Shown piece by piece: positions 22,642 through 33,310 of a stretch of 64,000 nt of DNA; position 1 is the stretch's first letter, and every line of letters starts with the position of its first letter. Position numbers and translations under genes: made by a program. The notes beneath the pieces were generated by a model. It did no database searches and was not told the DNA's origin. It saw only the letters and a program-made list of their open reading frames with translations. Origin of the DNA: Diphasiastrum complanatum (Eukaryota; Streptophyta; Lycopodiopsida; Lycopodiales; Lycopodiaceae); NCBI GenBank assembly GCA_029204225.1, contig CM055096.1, positions 1,759,908 to 1,823,907 on the forward strand, written 5' to 3'.

Positions 22642-25600
22642 TGAATTTCAAACTCTCTTTTGAGTGCCATCTTGATCTCATCTATATCTAGATTGTTACC
22701 ACCACTTAAGATAATGTCATCAACATAGATCAAAAGTAAAGTGATATCATTTTCATTCAATCTAAAGTAGAGAGAATGATCATACTCACTCATAACAAAG
22801 TTTTGAGAAAGTAAGAAGGAATTGAGCTTAGCATACCAACTCCTTGGTGCTTGCTTTAGCCCATACAAACTCTTTTGGAGATAGCACACATGATTAGGCT
22901 CATCATGTGAAACATAGCCCTCGGGTTGCTCCATGTAAATATCTTCTTCAAGATCACCATTCAAGAAGGCATTAGTAACATCCATTTTCCACATATCCCA
23001 ATCATAAAGAGTTGCAAGAGAGATTAGGATTCGAATAGTTACCATCTTTGCCACGGGTGCAAAGGTCTCATCATAGTCAATACCATATTCTTGAGCATAC
23101 CTCTTTGCCACCAACCTTGCCTTGTACTTGTTGATTGATCCATCTTGATTTGTCTTGATCTTGAAGATCCACTTACAACCAATTGCCTTCTTGTCCTTTG
23201 GAAGCTTTACCAACCTCCATGTGTTGCTTTTGATGAGTGCTTGATGCTCATGATCCATGGCTTGGATCCATTCCTTCTTTTGAATTGCTTCACCTACACA
23301 AGTTGGTTCATCAAAAGAGGTAAGAAAAGCAAAGTTTGAGTTGTCCACCACTTGCTTTCCTTTTTCATCATAGGTTAGCCTTGATGGCTTAGCCCTTTGC
23401 CTTTGAGTCTTCCTTGAAGTTTGCTTTGGAGTGGCATCTCCATCTTCATCCAAGACATCTTGCACATCATGATGATTAGTAGGCACATCAACATCAACAT
23501 CAACAACATTGGAAACATTCTCTTCATGAAAGATGACATCCCTACTTATGACAACTTTCTTTGTAGAAGGAATGTACACTTTGTAAGCCTTGCTTACTTC
23601 ACTATAGCCAACAAACACACCCTTCTTTGATGAAGGATCTTCTTTAGTTCTATCATCAAGTGTGATATTGACAAAACATGTACATCCAAAGATCCTACAA
23701 TGCTTGACACTCGGCCTTCTACCATAAAGAACCTCATGAGGAGTTTTACCATCCAAGGAAGCACTTGTCCATCTATTACATAGATAGTTAGCACATGCTA
23801 AAGCTTCCCCCCAAAAAGACTTAGCAAGATTAGCATGTAGTCTCATTGCCTTGGCACATTCACAAAGGGTTCTATTCTTCCTCTCGGCCACTCCATTCTG
23901 TTGTGGAGTCCTAGGACTAGACATCTCCCTCTTAATCCCATGTGCTATACAAAAGTCTTTGAACCTATTTGAGGTGTATTCCCCTCCATTATCAGATCTT
24001 AAGCATTTGATCTTTGTATTGAATTGGTTTTCCATTTCATTCTTGAACTTGACAAATGCAGCAAACACTTCATCCTTACTTTTAAGAAGATAGATCCAAG
24101 TATACCTACTAAAGTCATCAATGAAAGTTGCATACATCTTTGCCCCACCATTGCTAGTTGTACTAGAAGAATGAATATCAGAATGCACAAGTTGAAAAGC
24201 TTCTTTAGATCTAGAAGTAGATCTAGAATAAGCAAGTCTATGAGATTTGGACAAGGCACAATGTTCACAAACACTATTGTTTGCAACAAGACTTTTAGGG
24301 AGACCAAGAACAAGCTCTTTCTTTGCCATTACCTCCAAAGATTTGAAGTTGGGATGGCCCAACCTCTTGTGCCAAACTTCTTGGTTTGTCAATTGCTCCC
24401 TAGCCATACATCCTTCATGATTAGAGATCACACATGCATCAAGCTTGAAAAGTTTACCATGCCTCCTACCTTGAGCAATCAAGGATCCACATTTACTTAT
24501 CAAACATGCATCTCCAATGAACTCCACATCAAGTCCTTTGTCAATCATTTGACTTACACTAAGCAAATTCTTAGTGATTGAAGGAATGTACAAAACATTT
24601 TCAAGATTTGCTTTCCTATTTGTTGAAAGGGAAATAGGAATAGTGCCTATGCCTTTGATGTCACATTGACCATCATTTGCAGTGTAGATGATGTTACCTT
24701 CTCCCTCATAAGACAATAAGGATGTAAAGTATTCCTTATGTCTTGTCATGTGAGATGAGGCTCCACTATCAATCCACCAAGGATCATTATCATCTATGTT
24801 GGCTAACAAACTTGAAGTCATAACAAGTGATTCACATGTGTTATGTTCTTCCTCATCTATTGTAAGATTTCCTTGCCTCTCTCCTTGCTCTCTTTTCTTC
24901 TTATAACATTCATTTGCAAAATGACCTTTTATCCCACAATAAAAGCACTTGAACTTTGACTTATTGTTCTTAGTAGAAGAGGAAGAGGAAGAGTGATCAT
25001 CATGATCAAAGTTACCACCTTTGGACCATTTCCCTTTGCCTTTACCTTTGCCCTTGAATTTGCCTTTTGTGAAGAAAGCCTCTTCACCTCCACCTTGCAA
25101 GGATGCACCATCAAGCTTTGATTGCAACCTATGTTCTTCAGCCAATAAGATTTCTTGCAAGTCAACCACACTTGGCAAGACTCTTTGAATGGCAAAACTT
25201 TGCACAAGGTTAGCATGTTCATTTAGCAAACCATTCAACATAACTTGGACTATTTCACCATCTTTTATGTTCTCATCAATGCATGCTAAATCATCACTTA
25301 GGGACTTAACTCTCAAGATAAATGCATGAGCACTTTCACCCTCTCTTTGCCTACTAGAAAATATTTGTCTCCTTAGGGTCAATACCCTAGATGTGGACTT
25401 TGATTCAAAGAGCTTCTTTAAGGCATTCCATGCCTCACTTGCACTTTGACACTTTCCAACTTCCTTGAGAAGTTCATTTGTAACATTCATTTTAATGATA
25501 TGAAGAGCCCTTTTGGCCTTCTTATCAAACCTTTGTTGCTCTTGAAGTGTGAGAGGTCTCTCTTCAATTTTTCCAACTATGTCCATGAGTTCATTCAACT

Positions 25601-25694
25601 CAAGTAAGGACTCCATCCTCACTTTCCAAGTAGAGTAGTTTGATGAACTCAACCTTTCACTAGACTCTAGCATGATCCCACCATTGGAAGCCAT
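22642..25694 (-). CDS. gag-pol: Copia-2 Gag-protease-integrase-RT
   Basis: Start MASNGGIMLE, homologous to the Copia-3 start. Gag covers about 1-240, with CCHC knuckle C250/C253/H258/C263 after a Lys/Gly-rich stretch. The protease has D309-S310-G311-A312. The pre-integrase site uses H442, H447, C476 and C479. The integrase triad is D506, D568 and E604; the last two are separated by 35 residues, the canonical D,D35E spacing. RT spans about 815-1015, with YVDD at 990-993. After REFEI an extra base near 22643 switches the frame and the ORF ends QKSW*. All catalytic residues up to that point are intact. The precursor is expected to be cut by its own protease in cytoplasmic particles. Confidence 0.95.
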
Positions 25695-26854
25695 GATTCT
25701 AATGTTTCTTCAACTTTTAGGTTCTGTCCTAAAGCACTTAGCACTCACTTTTCTCTCAACAAATGATAGATAAAGAGATCTATGAAGATTTAGGACCCTA
25801 AAACACTTCTATCTTGAACCTAGATGGTTTCCAAGCATAGAAAGGAAGATTGAAACACATGCAACACTTTGCACACACTAAGAATGGATTACAAAATCAA
25901 ACCAACTTGAACACACTCTTGCTTAAGCTCTCAAACTTTCCAGCAAGTGACCAAATCAAGTTATGGTGTGAAGAGTTACTTGCATTCTTAGAAAATACCC
26001 AAAACTAGGATGCCAAGATTACCTAGTAATGAACAAACTTGATCAAGATATGATCAACACACTAAGATATTGATTCAACCTGTAAAACCACATGTAAACC
26101 ACACTTCTAAAAGTTTATAAACTCCAGCAAGTGATAAATACAAGATTTAGAGGTGAATGAATGAGCACACTTAGTGAATCACAAGACTAGCTTCACTATC
26201 TTGTCAAATCTTGGTGTTTAGATGTAGATCTAAGATCACTTCACATGAGAATGTTCCTCAACCTGTTAAGAACCTGAAAACACACTTGCATAATGGTTAA
26301 CACCTTCCAGCAAATGCTCCAATCAAATTACATAAGGAGAGTTACTTACATGCTCAACAAAGTACACCAAAATTTATGCCAAAATTGATGACAATCTTTA
26401 CAATATACTCTTCACAATGGAGCTTACAATATGTTCACCCAAAAAAGGGGATCTTTCATCCAAATGGGAGCTTTGCTCAGCCTTTAGGAGAATTACAACT
26501 CACTCAAAAGAGCATTTGTCATCCACTTAAGGAGAAGTTTCATCCACTTAAGGAGAGTGTTCATCCAAGAATGGAGATTGTCAACAATAGGATTGAAAAG
26601 AACATTGTTAGTATTGAATATGCACAAGCCTCACAATCACAAATGATTAGGTGTTATGATCTGATCCAAAATAGTTTTTTTTCAGCCTCTGATCTTCAAT
26701 AGACCTGAAATATGCTTTTGATCCACAAGTTCAACTCACAAAACAAAGGTTAGTAAGATTTGATCAACAAAGCAATGCAAAATCATGCTAGAACTTGATC
26801 AAACATCCAAATATCACCAAAAATGGAATACTTACTGTAAATAGAAGCCAACCA
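25695..26854 (-). other. Copia-2 untranslated leader (~1.16 kb)
   Basis: This is non-coding between the gag start and the primer site. It is nearly identical to the Copia-3 leader (61142-62303), including a direct repeat near 26520-26555 (CATCCACTTAAGGAGAAGTT / CATCCACTTAAGGAGAGTGT). The ORF 26376-26702 on the opposite strand occurs in both leaders only because they are copies; I do not regard it as coding. Confidence 0.75.
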
Positions 26855-26866
26855 GCTCTGATACCA
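26855..26866 (-). other. Copia-2 primer-binding site (initiator tRNA-Met)
   Basis: The minus strand reads TGGTATCAGAGC directly after the 5' LTR, continuing TGGTTGG. Confidence 0.94.
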
Positions 26867-27521
26867 TGTGAAAAATACAGATCCTAAGTGGATCTAAACT
26901 CCAAGATCATTGGCTTGAATGCTTGCACTCCAAACTACATAAGCTAGGAATTGGCAACACATTCTATGCTACCTAGAATGCAAAGAACTTGATCAAAAAG
27001 CATTTACCACAAATGGAAACTTCCATAAACATCAAGTGCCACCCAAAATAGCATTATACAGTCCATAATACATCAGCCTACCACTTTTGGAAAGCACCTA
27101 AGATCATACACAATAGCTTGAAGACAATACACACAACAATGCTCTCAATGGAGGAAGAAACAATGACAATGATCTATTGATCTCAATGAAGCATACAAAA
27201 GGTTTCTCCAACCTGTTCTCCACGACTTCCCTACTATTTATGGATGAGGAAGATGACTCTCTCTCCTCTCTCTAGAAGGTACTTGACCCTAGATATTCCC
27301 TATATAGGAAAAATAGCTAAAAATGGCTTATATGACCAAAATACATCAAAATGGTCTCATTTTGAAGGGTATGAAGTTTGACACTTCATCATACTGAAAA
27401 AATACAGTAAATAAAAACATTGTGGCTTGGTTCACACGTGTGAAACTCCAGAACCAAAACTATTTACAATTTTAGCCAATTTAGGCCTCAAACTAGCTAG
27501 GAAATGTTGACAATTTTCACA
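26867..27521 (-). repeat. Copia-2 5' LTR
   Basis: Matches 21090-21744 with four substitutions counted. Palindrome TTCACACGTGTGAA at 27431-27444. A TATA-like CCATAAATAG lies on the minus strand near 27230-27242, where Copia-3 has CTATATATAG. Confidence 0.95.
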
Positions 27522-27526
27522 TGAGT
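27522..27526 (+). repeat. Copia-2 target-site duplication, right copy (TGAGT)
   Basis: Directly follows the LTR end at 27521 and repeats 21085-21089. Confidence 0.96.
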
Positions 27527-29589
27527 CTCTTGTATGTGCAAACTACTTGATGAATAGGGTGTCTTGCAAAGCAATTGAAGGCAAAACTCCTTATGAGATG
27601 TTGTATGGAAAGAAACCCAATCTTAATCACTTGAAAGTTTTTGGGTGTATATGTTATGTGCATGTGCCATTGGAAACAAGAACCAAGGAGGATCCATCTT
27701 CCACAAGAGGGATCATGCTTGGATATGCAAGCTCAAGCAAGAGCTACAAAGTCTATCTCCCATCCTTGAACAAATTTGTTGTTTCAAGGGATGTCATCTT
27801 TGATGAAAATCATATGCATATGCTTGAAGAAGGCTCAAGTGCTCCAACAATCAAGAAGAAGATGGCCGAGGAGCAAGATCTTGGTTTTGAGGAGGAGCTC
27901 ATGGAGGAGCAAGCACCAAACCCACCTATCACACCAAGGAGATCTTCAAGGGCAAAAGTGGAGCCATCAAGGCTCACATATCAAGGCAAAGGACAGCAAG
28001 TTGAGGGTATCTCATCCACTTCTTATGCTTTATCTAGTTTTGAAGAACCGTCTAATGTTGAAGATGCATTGAACTCCAAAGAATGGTATAAAGCTATGTT
28101 GGATGAGTATGATGCCTTGATTGAGAATGAAACTTGGTTGCTTGTTGAGAGACCTCAAAGGAATGTAATAGGATGCAAGTGGGTCTTCAAGCTTAAGTTG
28201 AATGCAAATGGGAGTGTTAACAAACATAAAGCAAGATTAGTTGCAAAAGGTTATGCTCAAGAGAGAGGGATAGACTATGAGGAAACTTTTGCACCCGTGG
28301 CCAAGATGGTCACAATAAGACTAATCATTGCACTTGCATCACATTTTGGATGGATTCTATGTCAAATGGATGTCTCTAATGCTTTCTTGAATGGTTTTTT
28401 GGAAGAGGATATCTATATGGAGCAGCCACAAGGGTTCATCAAGCATGGAATGGAGAACAAAGTATGCCATCTCCAAAGAAGCATCTATGGCTTGAAGCAA
28501 GCCTCGAGATCTTGGAATTCAAGACTACATTGCTATCTTATTTCACTTTCTTTTGTTCAAAGTGAATATGATCCCACTCTTTACATTAAGTTTGATGATA
28601 TTGGTATTGTACTTTTACTCATTTATGTAGATGACATCATCATTAGTGGAAATAGTGTTGATGGTATTGAAAAAATCAAGATAGATCTATCCTTAGAGTT
28701 CAAGATGGTAGATCTAGGGTGTCTTCACTTCATCTTAGGCATAGAAGTACTTAGAGGGTCTAATTTTATCTTTATAAGTCAAGTAAACTATGCTCAAAGT
28801 CTTTTGAAGAAGTTTAAGATGGAAGTATGCAAAAGTGTTGACACACCAATGGAGCAAGATGTAAAAGTGCCAAATGAAGATGATGAAAGATCCTTCATGG
28901 ACATCACTTTGTTTAGGCAACTTATAGGTTCCTTAATGTGGATCACTATAACTAGACCAGATCTTAGCTTTAGTGTATGTAGGTTGAGCCAATCCATGCA
29001 AAAGCCATTGAATATCCATTGGAAAAAGGCTAAGAGGATTCTAAGATACATCTCGGGTACATTGGATTTTGGGATTCTATATAGAGGAGATGTGATTAAC
29101 CTTCATGCATTTAGTGATTCAGATTTTGCAGGGGACAAGAGGGATAGGAAATCAACAACTGCCTATTCAACTTTCATAGGAGAAGGTGTGGTTTCATGGC
29201 TTTCAAAAAAGCAAGAAACTATATCTCTATCTTCAACCGAGGCCGAGTACAAAGCTTTGACAACCACTACAAAGGAGGTACTTTGGATTAAGAGATTATT
29301 GGTGGAACTAAAGATCATGGATTCAGAGGAGGCACCAATCATCTACAATGACAATATATCAGCCCAACACCTTGCATCTAACCCAATCTTCCATGCAAGA
29401 TCTAAGCACATTGAGATATGCCATCACTTTGTGAGAGAAATGGTGCAAGCCAAGGAGATTGCTTTGGAGCATGTTCCAAGCAATGAATGTGTAGCTGATC
29501 TACTTACTAAACCACTTCAAAAGACACCTTTTATGAAGTTCAGATCATCACTTGGAGTGATTAGTAAAGCAATGATTGAACCAAGCTAG
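27527..29589 (+). pseudogene. gag-pol: Copia-1 gag-pol, 3' part (integrase C-terminus, RT, RNase H)
   Basis: It continues the Copia-1 frame after the Copia-2 insertion: SLVCANY, KTPYEMLYGKKPN and VFGCICYVHVP (integrase C-terminal region), then a linker with SRAKVEPSRLTY. RT carries GCKWVFKLKLNANGS, KARLVAKGYAQE, MDVSNAFLNG, YGLKQA and LLIYVDDII. RNase H carries FSDSDFAGDKRDRKS, SSTEAEYKAL, HARSKHIEI and VADLLTKPLQ. The frame is open over its whole length and ends in TAG at 29587-29589, 14 bp before the LTR. Catalytic motifs are intact, so this half is defective only because of the upstream TGA and insertion. Confidence 0.94.
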
Positions 29590-29594
29590 ATAGT

Positions 29595-29603
29595 GAGGAG
29601 GAG
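29595..29603 (+). other. Copia-1 polypurine tract
   Basis: GAGGAGGAG directly before the 3' LTR start TGTTAAA, the expected plus-strand priming site. Confidence 0.85.
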
Positions 29604-30285
29604 TGTTAAAAATTCACAATTCTAGCTTGACTAGTTTTGGTCATATGACTTGTAAATAGTTAGATGGTAATGATGTGGCTTGTCACACGTGCCAAATAGC
29701 ATAGGATTCCATTCATAAGGATGTTCTCAAGTAGACCTAAGTTTTAGAACCTTTGGAATGAGTCCAAATTATGCTTAGATACAAGGGAGAAAAAATAGGA
29801 GCTATTTTTGGTAATTTTTGCATTGTTGAGGGATCTCCAAGATTCCAACCCTAACTTGGTAGGGATGAAAGATCCACCAAAATTAGCATTAGGGATAGGT
29901 TTAGGGCTACTCATACCTGCCCAAAACCGTGATGGATCATGTATATATAGGTGATGATATCTCACCAAAATCAATCAAGCAATTTCATGATTTTTCTCTC
30001 ATAATGGTGCAATTGCTCTCTATGTTCATAATTGTTTGAGTACTTGTGATTACTAATGATTATAGGATTGAATGTAGGTCTGGTGTACAGTACTCAGACT
30101 GTGTGAGGCCGTACTTTCACACGTGTGAAGCCTTCTTCAAGGATTTGGGCCATTTAGTGAGGTTCAAGCATAGATTTTTGATGGATTTTGATGGTTCAAC
30201 TTGTGCTAATCTTATGAAATCATAATCTATTGTTTCCCTCATCATTTCAAGTGTTTTAGGATCCTTATTTGCTGTAATTTTTACA
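29604..30285 (+). repeat. Copia-1 3' LTR
   Basis: 682 bp, with about nine differences from the 5' LTR. CACGTG at 29686-29691 (offset 83-88) and palindrome TTCACACGTGTGAA at 30116-30129. Confidence 0.94.
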
Positions 30286-31560
30286 ATCCAGAGCAAGAAA
30301 AATATTGTTTTTAGATACTCTAGGATATTCTTGCCTCCTGCAAAGAAGCCTACAAGGCCTGGATCTGCTGCTTGAGCAATATATTTTCATTTTCAAAAGC
30401 ATTAGACTGCTCTTGAACTACTTCAAGTGCCTCCAGTATAGCATCATGCCGACCTTTCGCTTCTTCAAGGGATGTATCTTTCTTGATCAACTCGACTTGA
30501 GCTGCTTCAAGCTCTTTGCTTTTTAACTTCAGCTCAGCCTTGACCTCTTTCAACTCTTTATTCCTCTAGGTTAGGTTTTCTCAAATGGAATCGTAGTCTG
30601 TGTGTCTAACAACAACGTTCCAAAGATCTTCAAATATAATGCTTCATCAAGGACTGGTGCCTCCAAATCACTTTCCTACTGAAAATTAAGGATTTCTTCA
30701 TCTTCCTTTGCTAGCTCTTGCTGGATATCTTCTTGAATCTGATCTTGCTAAGCAACAATTTCTGTTTTTTCTTTTTCTTCAGCTTCTCGGCTCATTTTAG
30801 CACTAGAAAGTGGCTTATATTGGGATGATGGAGAGGACATCCTCACCGAGCTCCCTTGTTGTTGGCTTGATGATGATGATGCAATCTCTGTGGTGGTCGC
30901 CTTTGATTCTCTCATTAGTGAATCACCCTCAATTGAAGGGGCTAATTCTGGCAGCACCAGTGCAATTTTGATATCTTTCTACATAGAGAGAACACCAGCA
31001 TGCATACACATAATACCAAACTGCAATCCAAGCCTGGAAAATTGATTATTTTTTACTAATTTATAGAATTGCTTGAAAGAAATCTGTCCAAAGGGGATGG
31101 GTTCTCCGTTCAAGGCTCTCAGCAGGTATCCCATATTTGTATTGAAAATGGTGTACTCTTGTTCCGGTAAGAATATAGAAGCAAAAGCAAACCGCATGAA
31201 GCTCTTGAGATTGGGGTCTCTAATATAAGAAAGCTTATATCCCCTTTTCTCCAGATAAGCTTCCTCCCAAAAAGCTCTTCTCCCAGTGATGAAGTCGAGC
31301 TTAGGCATACTGATGTCCATAGGCAAATCTAAGACACGACAATAAAATCTTTCTGTAATAATGACCTCTTGATTTCAGACAATGGTGGAAATATGTCCCT
31401 CCTCTGTCTCGTTCAGATTTTGAATTAGCTCCTGGCACACATATGTAAGAATTACTGATGGATCACACTGAAGGAGTCCTTCAATCCATGCTCGTATGGC
31501 TAGTGGCTGCAAAACTGGTAAGACTGGTTATGGATGCATTTTAAACACAATCGCGATGAT
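30286..31560 (-). pseudogene. Gyp-A 3' ORF, N-terminal domain, Ser-rich linker and coiled coil
   Basis: Minus-strand blocks at 31326-30979 (MPMDISMPKLDF, GYKLSYIRDPNLKSF, GYLLRALNGEP), 30957-30748 (LPELAPSIEG, ASSSSSQQQGSSVRMSS) and 30553-30350 (heptad-like KEVKAELKLKSKELEAAQVE) align in the same order with Gyp-B at 50357-49113. The ORF seems to begin near 31545 (FKMHP); stops separate the blocks. It is neither Gag nor Pol and lies between pol and the 3' LTR, the place used by extra ORFs of some plant Gypsy lineages. No signal peptide or clear membrane segment was seen, so an envelope role is not supported. Copia-1 splits it from its C-terminal part at 17036-17690. Confidence 0.75.
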
Positions 31561-31964
31561 GATTGTAATGGTAAACCAGTGATGGCAGAAGAGAGCTTCA
31601 TCGTAAAGTCCACGAAATCAGAAAGCAAGAGTGATGGAAAAGAGGTGGCAAAAAAAACATAAGTGTTTAAGGTTTTTGGTATATAGATAATATATCGGTG
31701 GATTAGACAAATATTTAATGAAAGCATGTCCTTTGTTTTGAAGGTACAGACTAAACAATAAAATATCTAGTCCTAAAAAGCAAAAACAAATAAATAAATG
31801 AAAAATAAACAAAATACACAAATGCTTCGCTCAGTTCGCAAAAGTTCAGCTCAGTATTTATGAGTATTGAATTGCAAAAATAAATAATGTACACAATCTA
31901 TGAAACAATGTATATGATTGGTAGAGAAGATTGTCGTTTTTTTCATTAAAATGTATGAACAAAA
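31561..31964 (-). other. Gyp-A spacer with pol deletion junction
   Basis: AT-rich spacer equivalent to 50358-50640 of Gyp-B, the region between integrase and 3' ORF. It then joins Gag zinc-knuckle sequence within about 31860-31965. Integrase, RNase H, RT and protease are all absent. Confidence 0.65.
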
Positions 31965-32375
31965 AAATGCATTGATGGTCTTGATCTTGTGATTCGAACT
32001 CTACTTCTATCCTCTTAGCTATCATGTTAGTGTTAGTTTTAGATGGCCAAAGCTCATCTTCTCTAGGTGAATTTACAAACCTCGTTTTAGACCACGATTG
32101 TTGTGGCTGAGGACATTCAGCGGTGACATGCCCTTCACCTTTACAGTTAGCACAGAGCGACACATATCCTACTGACCTCCTGGGTTCAGGGAAATTAGGC
32201 AAATAGTGACCTAGGGCTCCGCAATTGTAACAAGAACCCCTTACTCTGGGTGGAAGAGTGAAATCTCTTGTCCCCCGTCCACGCAAAATAGTGTACTGTT
32301 GACCAGTATGCGGTTTTGGTATAATGTTCTTTTGGTTAGTAGGAGTTGCAGTATAAGCTACCTCCTCGTGATTAT
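31965..32375 (-). pseudogene. Gyp-A Gag zinc-knuckle segment
   Basis: Two CCHC knuckles on the minus strand, CYNCGALGHYLPNF (last Cys changed to Phe) and CANCKGEGHVTAEC, followed by TRFVNSPREDE and a stretch ending EFESQDQDHQC. The segment matches Gyp-B 52690-53110. The Gag N-terminus, the primer site and the end of the LTR are deleted, because the next bases (from about 32376) are already LTR interior. Confidence 0.8.
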
Positions 32376-32524
32376 TAACTGGTCCCCAAGAGAGAGAATA
32401 ATTTCTTCTTTTGTATGATAAGTGTATGTAAGAAGGTGAATGGAATGTGATGTGTAATATTCACAATGAATACTATAGCGACATATCTGGTTATCCAAAG
32501 ATATTTGGATTATTGGCATCCAGA
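32376..32524 (-). repeat. Gyp-A 5' LTR remnant, part 1
   Basis: CCCCAAGAGAGAGAATAATT ... TTGGCATCCAGA matches 16242-16385 of the 3' LTR. It is interrupted by Gyp-1 and continues at 45700. Confidence 0.85.
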
Positions 32525-32529
32525 AACAC
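32525..32529 (+). repeat. Gyp-1 target-site duplication, left copy (AACAC)
   Basis: Repeated at 45695-45699. The uninterrupted paralogue at about 16380-16395 reads CCAGAAACACCAATGG with a single AACAC. Confidence 0.96.
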
Positions 32530-33310
32530 TGTTGAGGGTATTCCCAACAAAGAGTAAATAAATAAAATGCTCCAATAAAATGTGTTGCGAGGGCATGACA
32601 TCCTACGTGTATAAGCCCATGCCCCAATGAGCACGCAATTGAAGTTGTAAATAAAATAAACTTGACTTGGGCCTTGTAATTAAAATAAAACTAGAGGCCC
32701 AATGTCATTTTTAAACTTAGAGATCACTTTTTAGAGTTGGGTCCAAATTGGGACTCACATGAATCTTGTGATTTCTAATGTACTTTTTGTGGACCCTTGG
32801 ATCAAGTTGGGTCCAAGATGAATGGTTAGGATCATTGTGAATATTAGCCAATAAGATTGAGGGGCAAGGGCCTTCCCCATTTTATAAAAAGGCACCATTT
32901 GTACACTATTTCCATTCTTAATGAGGAGGAGGAAAGTCTACCATTTTTGGAAGAGAAGCATCCTCATTTGCTATTCACTACTTGCTAATGCTCTTGATTG
33001 TGTTTTCCATTGCTTTCTATTTCCATGTTTATTGTTTGCCATAGTGGATGCTTTTCCATTAGCAAGCATAAGGAGCATTTGAGCTAACCTCCACCCTCAC
33101 TCTCTATCTCTCTCTCTTTCTCCCTTCTCTTCTCAACCTCTTCTTTTCTATCCCTTCCCTTCACCCAACTATGATGAATGTTAGTGTAGAGGAGTAGAGT
33201 TAAAGAGGAGCAGCATAGTGGTAAGTAGAGTTAAGGGAGAAAGTAGAAATTTAACTAAAAGTAGCATCTATGCATAATTAGGCACCTATCCAGTGATCTA
33301 ACCTTTGTTG
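32530..33310 (+). repeat. Gyp-1 5' LTR, 3' end missing
   Basis: TGTTGAGGGTATTCCCAAC ... GATCTAACCTTTGTTGA, where it leaves the family LTR. The last ~40 bp (AAGGGCTATACTACGAGAG ... CCCCACA in the 3' LTR) and any primer site are absent. TATA box TATAAAAA at 32883-32890. Confidence 0.88.

Larger units (their letters stand above)
21090..27521 (-). mobile_element. Copia-2: complete Ty1/Copia element, minus strand, 6,432 bp
   Basis: Two 655-bp LTRs (21090-21744 and 26867-27521), a primer site, a leader, gag-pol and a polypurine tract, with a perfect 5-bp target duplication (TGAGT). I count four differences between the LTRs (0.6%), so the insertion is younger than its host Copia-1. The only coding defect found is a one-base frameshift between RT and RNase H. 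It is a plausible recently autonomous member of the family to which Copia-3 belongs. Confidence 0.96.
17691..30285 (+). mobile_element. Copia-1: near-complete Ty1/Copia element, interrupted by Copia-2
   Basis: LTRs of 682 bp (17691-18372 and 29604-30285), an initiator-tRNA-Met primer site, a leader, one gag-pol frame and a polypurine tract are all present. The flanks share ATCC (end of CATCC at 17686-17690; 30286-30289), an imperfect target duplication. I count about nine differences between the LTRs (about 1.3%), so it is older than Copia-2, which sits inside its integrase. It is inserted in the 3' ORF of Gyp-A. Without Copia-2 the element would be about 6.2 kb. Confidence 0.93.

Noticed and set aside
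22629-22681. Programmed frameshift in Copia-2
   Set aside because: Copia-1 has RT and RNase H in one frame, and a single-base insertion after an A-run explains the change. It is reported as a lesion only.
26376-26702. ORF repeated at 61824-62099 on the opposite strand of the Copia-2 and Copia-3 leaders
   Set aside because: It is present twice because the leaders are copies of each other. It is antisense to the element, its second copy ends early through a small indel, and it has no motif.
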